In this document: positions 1 through 7,120 of the stretch, piece after piece
How the letters are laid out: every line of letters begins with the position of its first letter
Numbering within the stretch: position 1 is the stretch's first letter
DNA from: BMS3ABIN04 sp965554225
GTDB taxonomy: Bacteria; Bacteroidota; Ignavibacteria; Ignavibacteriales; Melioribacteraceae
DNA length: 14,283 nucleotides
Reading direction: 5' to 3'
Assembly (NCBI GenBank): GCA_965554225.1
Contig: CBEVZC010000076.1
Span: 1 to 14,283, forward strand
Position numbers and translations under genes: made by a program
Notes under the pieces: generated by a model
Databases searched by the model: none
What the model saw: only the letters and a program-made list of their open reading frames with translations
Told to the model about the DNA's origin: nothing

Positions 1-1164
1 TTTGAGTTTGGGATTACTGTTAAAAGTAACGGCGACGATTTTAAGCTTACTTCTTACCAGTGCTCCTTTATTCTTAAACTTGCCGACAATGATTATAACG
101 GGTTATCTTTTTCTTACATCGACGGTTCTTCTCAACTTGAGAATTTCCCCGCTCACTTACTTGTTTTTTCTTCAAACAACAATTCTAGTTACATCGCTTT
201 TGCTTCTAATGCTGGCAGCGATATTATTTCTAGTCAGGAAACTTTTATTGGTAAATTCCATATCGTTAGAAACAAGACTTTCCCCAACGAACTTCCTTAT
301 ATTAATTGGAATTTCTTAGGCGATATCAACACCATTATTACAGGCAATCTCTTCGCCGATATTACCGTCCCCGATTTTTTTTCCAGCTCGCTTATTAATG
401 ACAACTGGGATAATACAGATGACAATAATAGTAAAATTGGTAAACTTAATATTAACTCCGCTGCAGCTTCTTCTACTTCCGATGTCTATACTTCCGCTAT
501 GAAAACTATTGACGGCAAAGGCTTTAATGACGGTGATGCTTATTCACGCTGGGCTACTACTCCTATGCCGGCTTCTATTATCTTCGACTTGGGAGAGATT
601 AAGAGGATTGCTAAGACCCGCTTCGCTTTTGCCGAGTTCAGCTCAGGTAGAATTTATCAATATACGGTTAAAGTTTCTAAGGACAAGGAAGAGTGGTTTA
701 ATGTGCTTACTAACGTGTCTTCCGAGCCTAAGGAATGGAGCGAAAAGACGTTTGATGCTGTTGAGGCTCGATATGTAAAACTTGTCTTTTTAAGCAGTAC
801 TAACAACAAGGGTAATTGGGCTAATCTCTGGGAAGCTGAGCTTTTGGGCACTAATCTTGATGGAACTTTGGCCGATACTAAAGATAATAATGTTCCCGAT
901 AGTTTTGAGCTTTATCAAAATTACCCTAATCCTTTTAATCCTACTACTACGGTAAGGTTTTTTATGAAACAAGAGGGTAATGTTAAGCTGGAAGTATATA
1001 ATATGCTTGGTGAGAAATTGCTCGACTTGCTTAACGAAAGATTGGCCGAGGGAAATCATGAGGTATTAGTTGACGCTAGTAATTTAGCCAGCGGTGTTTA
1101 TATTTACAGACTAAACGTTAATAATTCTTTCGCCAAAGCTAAAACTATGACACTGTTGAAATAA
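1..1164 (+). CDS. Secreted cohesin-like/discoidin protein with type IX sorting domain, paralog 1 (5' end missing)
   Basis: The frame is open from base 1 to the TAA at 1162-1164 (387 residues), so the gene begins outside the window; the in-frame ATG at 499 is internal. Residues 1-125 form a beta-rich segment that aligns with the N-terminal domain of the next gene (FEFGITVKSNGDDFKLT against FEFDVKLYSTGSNFELT) and resembles cohesin-like domains of Ignavibacteria surface proteins. Residues about 150-285 look like a discoidin/F5-8 type C domain, usually a carbohydrate or surface binder, ending WANLWEAELLG. Residues 302-387 are a type A T9SS sorting domain starting FELYQNYPNPFNPTTT and ending MTLLK. 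The protein is probably exported through the outer membrane and cell-attached or released. Its signal peptide would be upstream. Codon choice is unusually rich in T-ending codons (CTT, TCT, GCT) compared with its paralog. The ligand is unknown. Confidence 0.88.
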   Translation, partial: FEFGITVKSNGDDFKLTSYQCSFILKLADNDYNGLSFSYIDGSSQLENFPAHLLVFSSNNNSSYIAFASNAGSDIISSQETFIGKFHIVRNKTFPNELPYINWNFLGDINTIITGNLFADITVPDFFSSSLINDNWDNTDDNNSKIGKLNINSAAASSTSDVYTSAMKTIDGKGFNDGDAYSRWATTPMPASIIFDLGEIKRIAKTRFAFAEFSSGRIYQYTVKVSKDKEEWFNVLTNVSSEPKEWSEKTFDAVEARYVKLVFLSSTNNKGNWANLWEAELLGTNLDGTLADTKDNNVPDSFELYQNYPNPFNPTTTVRFFMKQEGNVKLEVYNMLGEKLLDLLNERLAEGNHEVLVDASNLASGVYIYRLNVNNSFAKAKTMTLLK

Positions 1165-1185
1165 GGAATTTAATAAACTGATAAT

Positions 1186-1239
1186 AAAAAGAAACTATTT
1201 ACAGTAATCTCATAATTTCTGAAAATAGCATTTCTTTTT
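1186..1239 (+). terminator. AT-rich hairpin, likely terminator of paralog 1
   Basis: The arm at 1186-1204 (AAAAAGAAACTATTTACAG) pairs with 1219-1239 around a 14 nt loop, with one mismatch and a 2 nt bulge (CA). The 3' arm ends in TTTCTTTTT, which acts as a T-rich tract. It begins 22 nt after the stop of paralog 1. The low GC content makes it weaker than a classic intrinsic terminator. The A-run on the left arm means it could also work on the opposite strand. Confidence 0.5.
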
Positions 1240-1557
1240 GATCTTTTCGACAATATTTTTAGATTCGAACCCAATTACTTGCTTCTAATTGTTAAAAACA
1301 TTATGTTGCACCTTAATTTTTTTTGACTTAGTTATTTGATTTTTAGATACAAGGAACTTTTTATATAAATTCATAATATCTTTCTACCCAAAATTCTCCA
1401 AATTTCTTACCCACTGTAACATTTTTTGAAAATGTATCTGTTTTTCGCACGAACACTTGGTTAGACTCAAAGGACATTCTTCGCATTGTTCTATCCCTTT
1501 TAAGATGTTATATAACCATGGAGTTATAAAATTGTTAACACTTAACCATTTCCATAT
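1210..1557 (-). pseudogene. Possible decayed reverse-strand gene (unrecognised)
   Basis: Read on the minus strand from 1557 down to the TGA at 1210-1212, one frame runs about 116 codons with only two interruptions, TAG at 1384-1386 and TAG at 1285-1287. In DNA this AT-rich several more stops would be expected. The translation has protein-like features: an aromatic start (IWKWLSVNNFITPWLYN), a cysteine cluster (CEECPLSLTKCSCE, spacing C-x2-C-x6-C-x-C), then FQKMLQWVRNLENFG, and after the first TAG, KDIMNLYKKFL. The cysteines suggest a small zinc-binding motif, but I do not recognise the family. TAG is a genuine stop in this genome, since recF, dnaN and paralog 2 all end with it. A competing short frame on the same strand (ATG at 1486 to TAA at 1361-1363, 41 codons, with AGGG 8 nt upstream) covers part of the same DNA, so this may be chance. 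Confidence 0.27.
1520..1523 (+). promoter_or_regulatory. Ribosome binding site candidate for paralog 2
   Basis: GGAG lies 8 nt upstream of the TTG at 1532. It is the only reasonable Shine-Dalgarno match near the 5' end of the second paralog. It therefore favours TTG-1532 over ATG-1505, which lacks a purine-rich leader, and over TTG-1457. Confidence 0.4.
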
Positions 1558-2851
1558 TTACCTAATACGTTTTTTCAAAAGTATATTTGCTTTTAAAATT
1601 ATCTTCTTTTTTTTAACAATCTTTTTTCTAAATACTCTTTCTGCTCAAAATAATTACTTTATGGATATTACCGACGGTTCATATATCAGCGAAAACGAGT
1701 TCGAGTTTGATGTTAAACTTTATAGTACCGGTTCAAATTTTGAACTTACCGCTTTTCAGTGTGCATTAGACTTAGAGTTCTCAGACGGAAACTACGATAG
1801 TTTAGAGTTTCGCTATGTTGATAGATCTACAGAGTATTTGATTTTTCCTTCTCATTTTACAATTAGCATAGACTCAAACAGCAATTTTGCAACTTTTGTA
1901 TTTGCTTCTCAACCTGGGAGTGATATAATAACTTCAGAAGTAAAGTCAGTTGGAAAGTTTATTGTTAAAAGATCACAGAAGTTTAATGCAGTAAGATCTA
2001 CTTTAACTTGGAATTTCCAAGGAACATTTAACATAATATTAATGGGTGCGTCGTTCGCAAATATCACTGACTCAGCTTCTCATAAAAGTAATTTTTCAAT
2101 TTTGTCTACAAAAATTATTAATATGAAAAAACTGGATGTTGTTAATGTTTCGGCTAGTTCGACACTAAAAGGAACATTCGTTGCTTCCAACACAATTGAC
2201 GGGTTCGGATATTATTCTGGAAATCCAAACTCAAAATGGGAGAGCAAGTATATTTCCGCCTCATTAATATTTGACCTGGGCTTAAAGAAAAGTATTCAGA
2301 AAACCAGATTCTCATTTGAGAATTTCGAAATTGGAAAATTGTATAAATATTCTATCCAAACTTCATTATTTCAAGAAAGTTGGAATAATGTAATACCAGA
2401 GGCTTACTCAGAGGCAAACGAGTGGAGTGAACAAAGATTTCCTCCTGTAATAGGAAGATATATAAAACTAAATTTTCTGAGTGATCCATCCAACTTGGGT
2501 TTAATTCCAGGGTTGTGGGAGGCGGAATTTTGGGGTGCTTCTAACGAGGACAACTTAACCGACGTGAAGAAAGATGAGATTCCAATGAAATTCGAACTGT
2601 ATCAAAATTATCCCAATCCTTTTAACCCTACAACAACCATTAGCTTTGAACTAAAAAAAGAAGGTCATGCTAAATTAGAGATTTATAACATGCTTGGTGA
2701 AAAATTGTTTATTGTGCTCGACAAAAGAATGGCTAAAGGAAAACACGAAGTGTTGGTCGATGCAAGTAATTTAACAAGCGGCGTTTACATTTATCGACTT
2801 AATGTTGATAATACTTTTGTTAAGGCTAAAAAAATGACTTTGTTGAAATAG
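1532..2851 (+). CDS. Secreted cohesin-like/discoidin protein with type IX sorting domain, paralog 2
   Basis: A full-length relative of the gene before it, 439 residues from TTG-1532. The start is uncertain: ATG-1505 and TTG-1457 are in frame, but a long leader ahead of the signal peptide is unlikely. Residues about 16-39 are a hydrophobic signal peptide ending LSAQ, with cleavage probably after the Q. Residues 46-180 form the cohesin-like beta domain, 199-335 the discoidin-like domain (ending LWEAEFWG), and 353-439 the T9SS type A sorting domain (FELYQNYPNPFNPTTT to MTLLK). By hand alignment the sorting domain matches paralog 1 at about 65 of 86 positions, while the two upstream domains are much more diverged. 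The protein is predicted to cross the inner membrane by Sec and the outer membrane by T9SS, perhaps to bind a polysaccharide or matrix. It ends with TAG, 14 bp from the convergent protease gene, with no clear terminator between. The ligand is unknown. Confidence 0.85.
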   Translation: MLTLNHFHIYLIRFFKSIFAFKIIFFFLTIFFLNTLSAQNNYFMDITDGSYISENEFEFDVKLYSTGSNFELTAFQCALDLEFSDGNYDSLEFRYVDRSTEYLIFPSHFTISIDSNSNFATFVFASQPGSDIITSEVKSVGKFIVKRSQKFNAVRSTLTWNFQGTFNIILMGASFANITDSASHKSNFSILSTKIINMKKLDVVNVSASSTLKGTFVASNTIDGFGYYSGNPNSKWESKYISASLIFDLGLKKSIQKTRFSFENFEIGKLYKYSIQTSLFQESWNNVIPEAYSEANEWSEQRFPPVIGRYIKLNFLSDPSNLGLIPGLWEAEFWGASNEDNLTDVKKDEIPMKFELYQNYPNPFNPTTTISFELKKEGHAKLEIYNMLGEKLFIVLDKRMAKGKHEVLVDASNLTSGVYIYRLNVDNTFVKAKKMTLLK

Positions 2852-2865
2852 TTTTTATATCTAAA

Positions 2866-5757
2866 TTATTTAATTAATACAAGTTTTTTTACATTAACAA
2901 AACTCTTTGCGCTTCCTTGTAAGTTTGCTTTAAGCCTATAAAAATAAATTCCACTTGGTAAGCCGTGCGCATTGAATTGTACCTCGTAATTTCCTGCTCC
3001 CTGTTTTTCATTAACCAACGTCGTAATTTCTTTTCCCAGTACATCATAAATACTTAGATTAATGCTGTAAAGAGAGTTGTTTTGTTTCTCCGCACGTGGT
3101 ATCGAGTACTTAATCTTGGTCGTTGGATTAAATGGATTTGGATAATTCTGTTCAAGACTAAATGTTGTGGGTAATTTTGTATTTGCTTCTTTTGTGCCTG
3201 ATGGGATATCAAAATATTTGATCATGCTTCTTTCTATCGCAGTATTAATTTTTGCAATACTTGTATCCGCAGCCAAAACGAATCCAACAGTAGCCTTTTC
3301 GCCCGGACTTAAATTATAAGGTCCTCCCGAAACAACAAAAGATATATCTCCAGGACTAACTTGGCTATACGTTAAGCCGCTCGAGATCGTTGCCCACTTT
3401 TCGCTGTCTGTAAAACCATCAAATGAGATTGCTCTTCCGCCATCGCCTTTTTCATTCATTGCATAAAATCCATATTGATCTGAAGAGATTAGTGATGCGC
3501 CAATAATTGTTGACGGAGTTTTGTTCTTACTAAAAGCATAACCAAAATTGCTTACGGTATCATAACTAATCACATCATTGGAAGCATCTGTAGAATCAAT
3601 ATCAAAATCAAAGTACAAACCAACATAAAGGTTGTTTATGTTTACACCCGATTTGTTTTGCATCCTATATCTCAAGATAATATAGTTTTTATCTTCCTCT
3701 CCGGAATAAGAAAAACTATTGAGTGTTGTTTCAAGACCAAGCTTAGTACCAATTGTATTATCGTCATTAAATATTGTTTCCCCTTCCTGATCTGCCTCTA
3801 ACCCAGGAGTATCAATCACAAATTGTCGAATCGTCTTAAAATCATTGTCTTTGGCTCCGGCATCAGTATCTCTGGCACAATCATTTATACTTCCTTCAGA
3901 CGTTCCATATACAAGGGCTCCTTCGAACATGAGATTAGTACCATTTTTATACTTAAATCCTTCACCCCTTTTATTATTAGGATAGTCATCAAACCCCAAA
4001 GAACCGTTGCTGTTTATAGTTAACGCTATATCGTTTACATTTTGTGTGGCATAAGTAGGATTAATAGTTATCGTAATCCATTGGTAATCCGAATACGATC
4101 CATCATTAAAATGAATTAGGAGGTTTGCATCAAGATTTACAAGAGATGTTTGTGCAATAGTAAAACTAAATTTATCGGTATTATTGTTTTTGGTCTCGAG
4201 TGTATTCATGCTTCCGACAGTTATACTGGATTTATCAACCGTTAGTAGGCTCGATTTACTTTCTAATTGAATATTTAAATTACCGGTCGGACTTAAGTAA
4301 TTTTCGAAGGATATTTCCACATCAACTCTTTCTCCGGACTCAAAAATACCATCACCATCACCTTTATCATAAAATTTTACTCCCGTTACTCTTACTGATT
4401 TTGAGTTGGTATTGTTTAGTGCCCTGTAAGCATTTATTCTACCAAAACCCAACATGTTTTCAAAACCGGTATTCTTTGCGTCTATGTTATAAGAGTTAAC
4501 CCTTACTTGTTCCGCAACCTGCAGCGGATTGTATGAAGGGAAGTGATTGGTAACCAGCGCTGCCAGTCCGGCAACGACGGGTGACGCCATGGATGTACCG
4601 CTTAAAAACGTATAAGTATTGTTCATCCAGGTAGACCAAGTTGAAACACCTGGTGCGCTTACATCAACGTTAATTCCATAATTTGAAAATCCGGCTTTTC
4701 TATCTGATGTATCCGTTGCTGCAACAGATAAAACACCATTATAATAAGCAGGGTAAAAAAGCTCTTTAGAGTTATCGTTTCCTGCCGCAGCGACAACGAG
4801 AGCTCCATTAGCAACGGCATAATCTATTACGGCTTGGGCAGCGTTGGAATATCCCGCTCCGCCCCAACTGCAATTAATTACTTTTGCTCCGTTATCAACA
4901 GCATAAATTATTCCCTTATAACCAAATGCTATAAGCGCGTTTCCATTATCATCTCTAATATTATCTTGAGAAACCTTTACCGCCATAAGTTTACTATTAA
5001 ACCCAATAGATGCAACTCCGGTTTCGTTATTTGTAACAGCGCTTGCTATTCCAGCTACGTGTGTTCCATGGTCCGGTCTGTCTTCCATCGGATTGTTATC
5101 GGGCGTTCCGCTAAGCCCGCCAAAGTCCCAGCCTCTGTAATCATCCACATATCCATTGTTATCATCATCAAGTCCGTTGTTTTCAATTTCGCCGGGATTA
5201 ATCCAAATATTCGCTGCTAAATCCGGATGATCCCAATCTATTCCTGTATCAACTATACCAATAACAACATCAGGGCTTCCTTTGTCTAAATCCCAAGCTA
5301 ATTTTGCTTGTATTTTTTTGAGGTAACTTAGTGTACCATCAATATATTTAGGATCATTTGGTTCAAACGCAGTTTGATATAAATAATGGGGTTCCGCCCA
5401 TTTAATTTCATTACTTTTTTTTAATTTTGCTGAAATTTTTATTGGATCTATGTCAGAACTAAAATATATGCTTTTAATATTATTTAGCTTTTCCTCTGCG
5501 ATCTTATTGAGAGCTGTAACAGGGAATTTGTTCTTAATTTTTAAAACGCTTGCTTTGTTAAGTGTTTTTTTACCTGAATTAATTATTTTTTCAACTCCCA
5601 TAACGTTTGCATTTGTCTCGTCTTTAAATTTTACAATAACTCTATCTGCAAAGTAGTATTTTCCGTTTTTATGTATTACTTTTTGACCAAATAAACCGGT
5701 AAATGAAATACTAAATACTAATACAATGAGTAACAAAACTGTTTTTAAAGGATTCAT
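2866..5757 (-). CDS. Secreted subtilisin-family (S8) serine protease with type IX sorting domain
   Basis: Extracellular endopeptidase, 963 residues from the ATG at 5757. Upstream in-frame ATGs (5778, 5856) exist, but 5856 lies inside the neighbouring operon's terminator, whereas 5757 directly precedes a signal peptide (MNPLKTVLLLIVLVFSISF, cleavage near GLFGQ, residue 25) and has AGAG 5 nt upstream. Residues about 35-127 look like an I9-type propeptide (YFADRVIVKFKDE). The S8 domain covers about 154-445. Its triad is Asp170 (IVDTGIDWDHPDL), His230 (DHGTHVAGI) and Ser389 (LSGTSMASPVVAG), with oxyanion Asn327 (AAAGNDN), so it should be active. An Asp/Asn-rich stretch at 197-207 (DDDNNGYVDDY) may bind calcium. 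Residues 453-567 look like an immunoglobulin-type beta domain. Residues 570-860 form a beta-rich region of unknown role, and 867-963 the T9SS sorting domain (LEQNYPNPFNPTTKIKY). Likely roles are nutrient protein breakdown or processing of surface proteins. The substrate is unknown. Confidence 0.93.
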   Translation of the reverse strand: MNPLKTVLLLIVLVFSISFTGLFGQKVIHKNGKYYFADRVIVKFKDETNANVMGVEKIINSGKKTLNKASVLKIKNKFPVTALNKIAEEKLNNIKSIYFSSDIDPIKISAKLKKSNEIKWAEPHYLYQTAFEPNDPKYIDGTLSYLKKIQAKLAWDLDKGSPDVVIGIVDTGIDWDHPDLAANIWINPGEIENNGLDDDNNGYVDDYRGWDFGGLSGTPDNNPMEDRPDHGTHVAGIASAVTNNETGVASIGFNSKLMAVKVSQDNIRDDNGNALIAFGYKGIIYAVDNGAKVINCSWGGAGYSNAAQAVIDYAVANGALVVAAAGNDNSKELFYPAYYNGVLSVAATDTSDRKAGFSNYGINVDVSAPGVSTWSTWMNNTYTFLSGTSMASPVVAGLAALVTNHFPSYNPLQVAEQVRVNSYNIDAKNTGFENMLGFGRINAYRALNNTNSKSVRVTGVKFYDKGDGDGIFESGERVDVEISFENYLSPTGNLNIQLESKSSLLTVDKSSITVGSMNTLETKNNNTDKFSFTIAQTSLVNLDANLLIHFNDGSYSDYQWITITINPTYATQNVNDIALTINSNGSLGFDDYPNNKRGEGFKYKNGTNLMFEGALVYGTSEGSINDCARDTDAGAKDNDFKTIRQFVIDTPGLEADQEGETIFNDDNTIGTKLGLETTLNSFSYSGEEDKNYIILRYRMQNKSGVNINNLYVGLYFDFDIDSTDASNDVISYDTVSNFGYAFSKNKTPSTIIGASLISSDQYGFYAMNEKGDGGRAISFDGFTDSEKWATISSGLTYSQVSPGDISFVVSGGPYNLSPGEKATVGFVLAADTSIAKINTAIERSMIKYFDIPSGTKEANTKLPTTFSLEQNYPNPFNPTTKIKYSIPRAEKQNNSLYSINLSIYDVLGKEITTLVNEKQGAGNYEVQFNAHGLPSGIYFYRLKANLQGSAKSFVNVKKLVLIK

Positions 5758-5837
5758 GTCTGCTCTTTTTAAGTTCATACGAAAATGGAGATAAATTTTA
5801 ATTAAGTCAACAGTAAAAACAATACACTTTCGGATAT

Positions 5838-5875
5838 AAAAAACCCCGATTTTCAATATACAAGAAAAACGGGGT
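5838..5875 (-). terminator. Rho-independent terminator closing the dnaN-to-PLP-enzyme operon
   Basis: On the minus strand, ACCCCGTTTTT (5865-5875) pairs with AAAATCGGGGT (5843-5853) around an 11 nt loop with one mismatch in the stem, followed by a run of T (5838-5843). It starts 9 nt after the stop of the trans-sulfuration enzyme gene. It marks the end of that operon and means the protease downstream needs its own promoter, between about 5758 and 5837. Confidence 0.88.
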
Positions 5876-5883
5876 ATTAAAAA

Positions 5884-7101
5884 TTAAGCTATACTTTTTT
5901 CTAAAGATGTTAATTCGCTCGCTATTTCAAGCGCATTATCAAGGTCGTTTATTATATCATTAACATTTTCAATACCAACCGACAATCTTACAAGACCATC
6001 GGTTATTCCTGCTGCTTCGCGAGCTTCTTTACCCATAGAATGGTGTGTCATGCTAGCCGGGTGCTGAATAAGGGTTTCTACTCCTCCTAAACTTACGGCT
6101 AATTGACAAAACTTTACATTATTCATAACAGCTCTGCCGGCATTAACACCTCCTTTAAGCTCAAAGGAAATCATTCCTCCGGTACTATGGTGTTGTTTTT
6201 GAGCGATATCATATTGAGGATGGCTTTTTAACCCAGGATATCTTACCCATTTAACTTGCGGATTATTTTCTAAAAACTCTGCTATTTTCTGTGCGCTTTT
6301 GCTATGCTTTTCCATTCTAAGCGAGAGCGTTTTTATTCCTCGATGAACAAGAAAAGCATTAAACGGATCTATAACTCCTCCAATTTGGTTGAGTGTTTTT
6401 CTCATCGCTGTATATAAGATTTCGTCTTTAGCAACAATTACACCCGCAACAACATCTGCGTGCCCATTTAAAAATTTTGTTAAACTGTGTACAACTACAT
6501 CGGCGCCTAAATCCAACGGTCTTTGGAGAGCCGGACTCATAAATGTATTGTCTACAACCATATAAGCATTGTTTTGGTGTGCTAACTTTGCAACCTCCTC
6601 AATATCTGTGATTTCTAACGTCGGGTTTCCGGGTGTTTCTATATAAATGATTCTTGTGTTTTCTTTAATAGCATTATTTACCTCATTAACATCCGAGGCA
6701 TGAACAAATGTTGTTTCAATATCAAATTTTTTCATAACTGTTTCAAGCAGGGTGGCCGTTGGTCCGTAAACAGCTTTTGAGCAAATTACATGCTCCCCTG
6801 CATTAAGCAGAGATGCAAAAACGGTATGAATTGCCGCCATCCCGCTTCCGCAGCCTAAGGCTTTGTATCCATTTTCTAAATCGGCAACAGAGTTTTCCAT
6901 TGCTTCTACGGTTGGGTTTTTCATGCGGGTATAAATGTATCCTTCCTCGTCTCCCTTAAAAAGAGCCGCGCCGTGTTCTGCAGATTCAAACTTAAATGTT
7001 GATGTTTGATAAATTGGCGGTACTACCGGACCATATTGATACTCGCCTATTCCGGCATGTACACATTTAGAATCGAAATTTTTGTTATTGTGGTGTAACA
7101 T
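5884..7101 (-). CDS. PLP-dependent trans-sulfuration enzyme, methionine gamma-lyase-like
   Basis: Cytosolic Cys/Met-metabolism PLP enzyme of 405 residues, the usual length. The Schiff-base lysine is K209 (HSLTKFLNGHADVVAG). Y57 and R59 (YTR) match the phosphate-binding pair supplied by the neighbouring subunit. Y112 fits the stacking/catalytic Tyr, D184 (VVDNTF) the pyridine-nitrogen Asp, and R372 (LVRLSVG) the substrate-carboxylate Arg. Overall wording (VVPPIYQTSTF, GGMISFELKGG, LIQHPASMTH) is closest to methionine gamma-lyase as I recall it. However, the Cys of the typical YGCT motif is Pro114 here (YGPT), so cystathionine gamma-lyase, cystathionine gamma-synthase or O-acetylhomoserine sulfhydrylase activity is possible. 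The ATG has AGG 7 nt upstream. The gene lies 19 nt after gyrA and is followed by a strong terminator, so it is probably the last gene of the replication operon. The family call is firm; the exact reaction is not. Confidence 0.9.
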   Translation of the reverse strand: MLHHNNKNFDSKCVHAGIGEYQYGPVVPPIYQTSTFKFESAEHGAALFKGDEEGYIYTRMKNPTVEAMENSVADLENGYKALGCGSGMAAIHTVFASLLNAGEHVICSKAVYGPTATLLETVMKKFDIETTFVHASDVNEVNNAIKENTRIIYIETPGNPTLEITDIEEVAKLAHQNNAYMVVDNTFMSPALQRPLDLGADVVVHSLTKFLNGHADVVAGVIVAKDEILYTAMRKTLNQIGGVIDPFNAFLVHRGIKTLSLRMEKHSKSAQKIAEFLENNPQVKWVRYPGLKSHPQYDIAQKQHHSTGGMISFELKGGVNAGRAVMNNVKFCQLAVSLGGVETLIQHPASMTHHSMGKEAREAAGITDGLVRLSVGIENVNDIINDLDNALEIASELTSLEKSIA

Positions 7102-7120
7102 TTTATTACCTGTAATTTAA

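Larger units (their letters stand above)
1165..1531. other. AT-rich intergenic region between the tandem paralogs
   Basis: About 370 bp without an intact gene. It holds the hairpin at 1186-1239, the broken reverse frame described at 1210-1557, and a small perfect inverted repeat at 1419-1435 (ACATTTT-TTG-AAAATGT) that is probably chance in such AT-rich DNA. The promoter of the second paralog should lie here, but I cannot point to convincing -33/-7 or -35/-10 elements. No tRNA-like or riboswitch-like structure was seen. Confidence 0.6.

Noticed and set aside
2..319. Open frame of 105 codons on the + strand at the window start
   Set aside because: It is a shifted frame over paralog 1, whose own frame is open from base 1 and matches the next gene. 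The Leu/Thr-rich translation comes from the CTT/ACT-rich codons of the real gene.
1285..1386. The two TAG codons in the reverse frame as a sign of stop-codon reassignment
   Set aside because: recF, dnaN and paralog 2 end at TAG in the expected place, so TAG is an ordinary stop here.
1419..1435. Perfect 7 bp inverted repeat ACATTTT-TTG-AAAATGT
   Set aside because: Short, A/T-dominated and not placed at a gene end, so chance is the best explanation.
2852..2865. Bidirectional terminator between the convergent paralog 2 and protease genes
   Set aside because: The 14 bp gap is AT-rich, but I could not find a convincing stem with a T-tract there or in the adjoining gene ends.
4200..4499. His-rich antisense frame (YHHHHLYH) inside the protease gene
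   Set aside because: It is the complement of the Asp/Gly-rich stretch DKGDGDGIF of the protease and has no independent support.
5758..5856. N-terminal extension of the protease to the ATG at 5856
   Set aside because: It runs into the terminator hairpin of the neighbouring operon and would place 33 residues before a normal signal peptide. ATG-5757 is a much better start.
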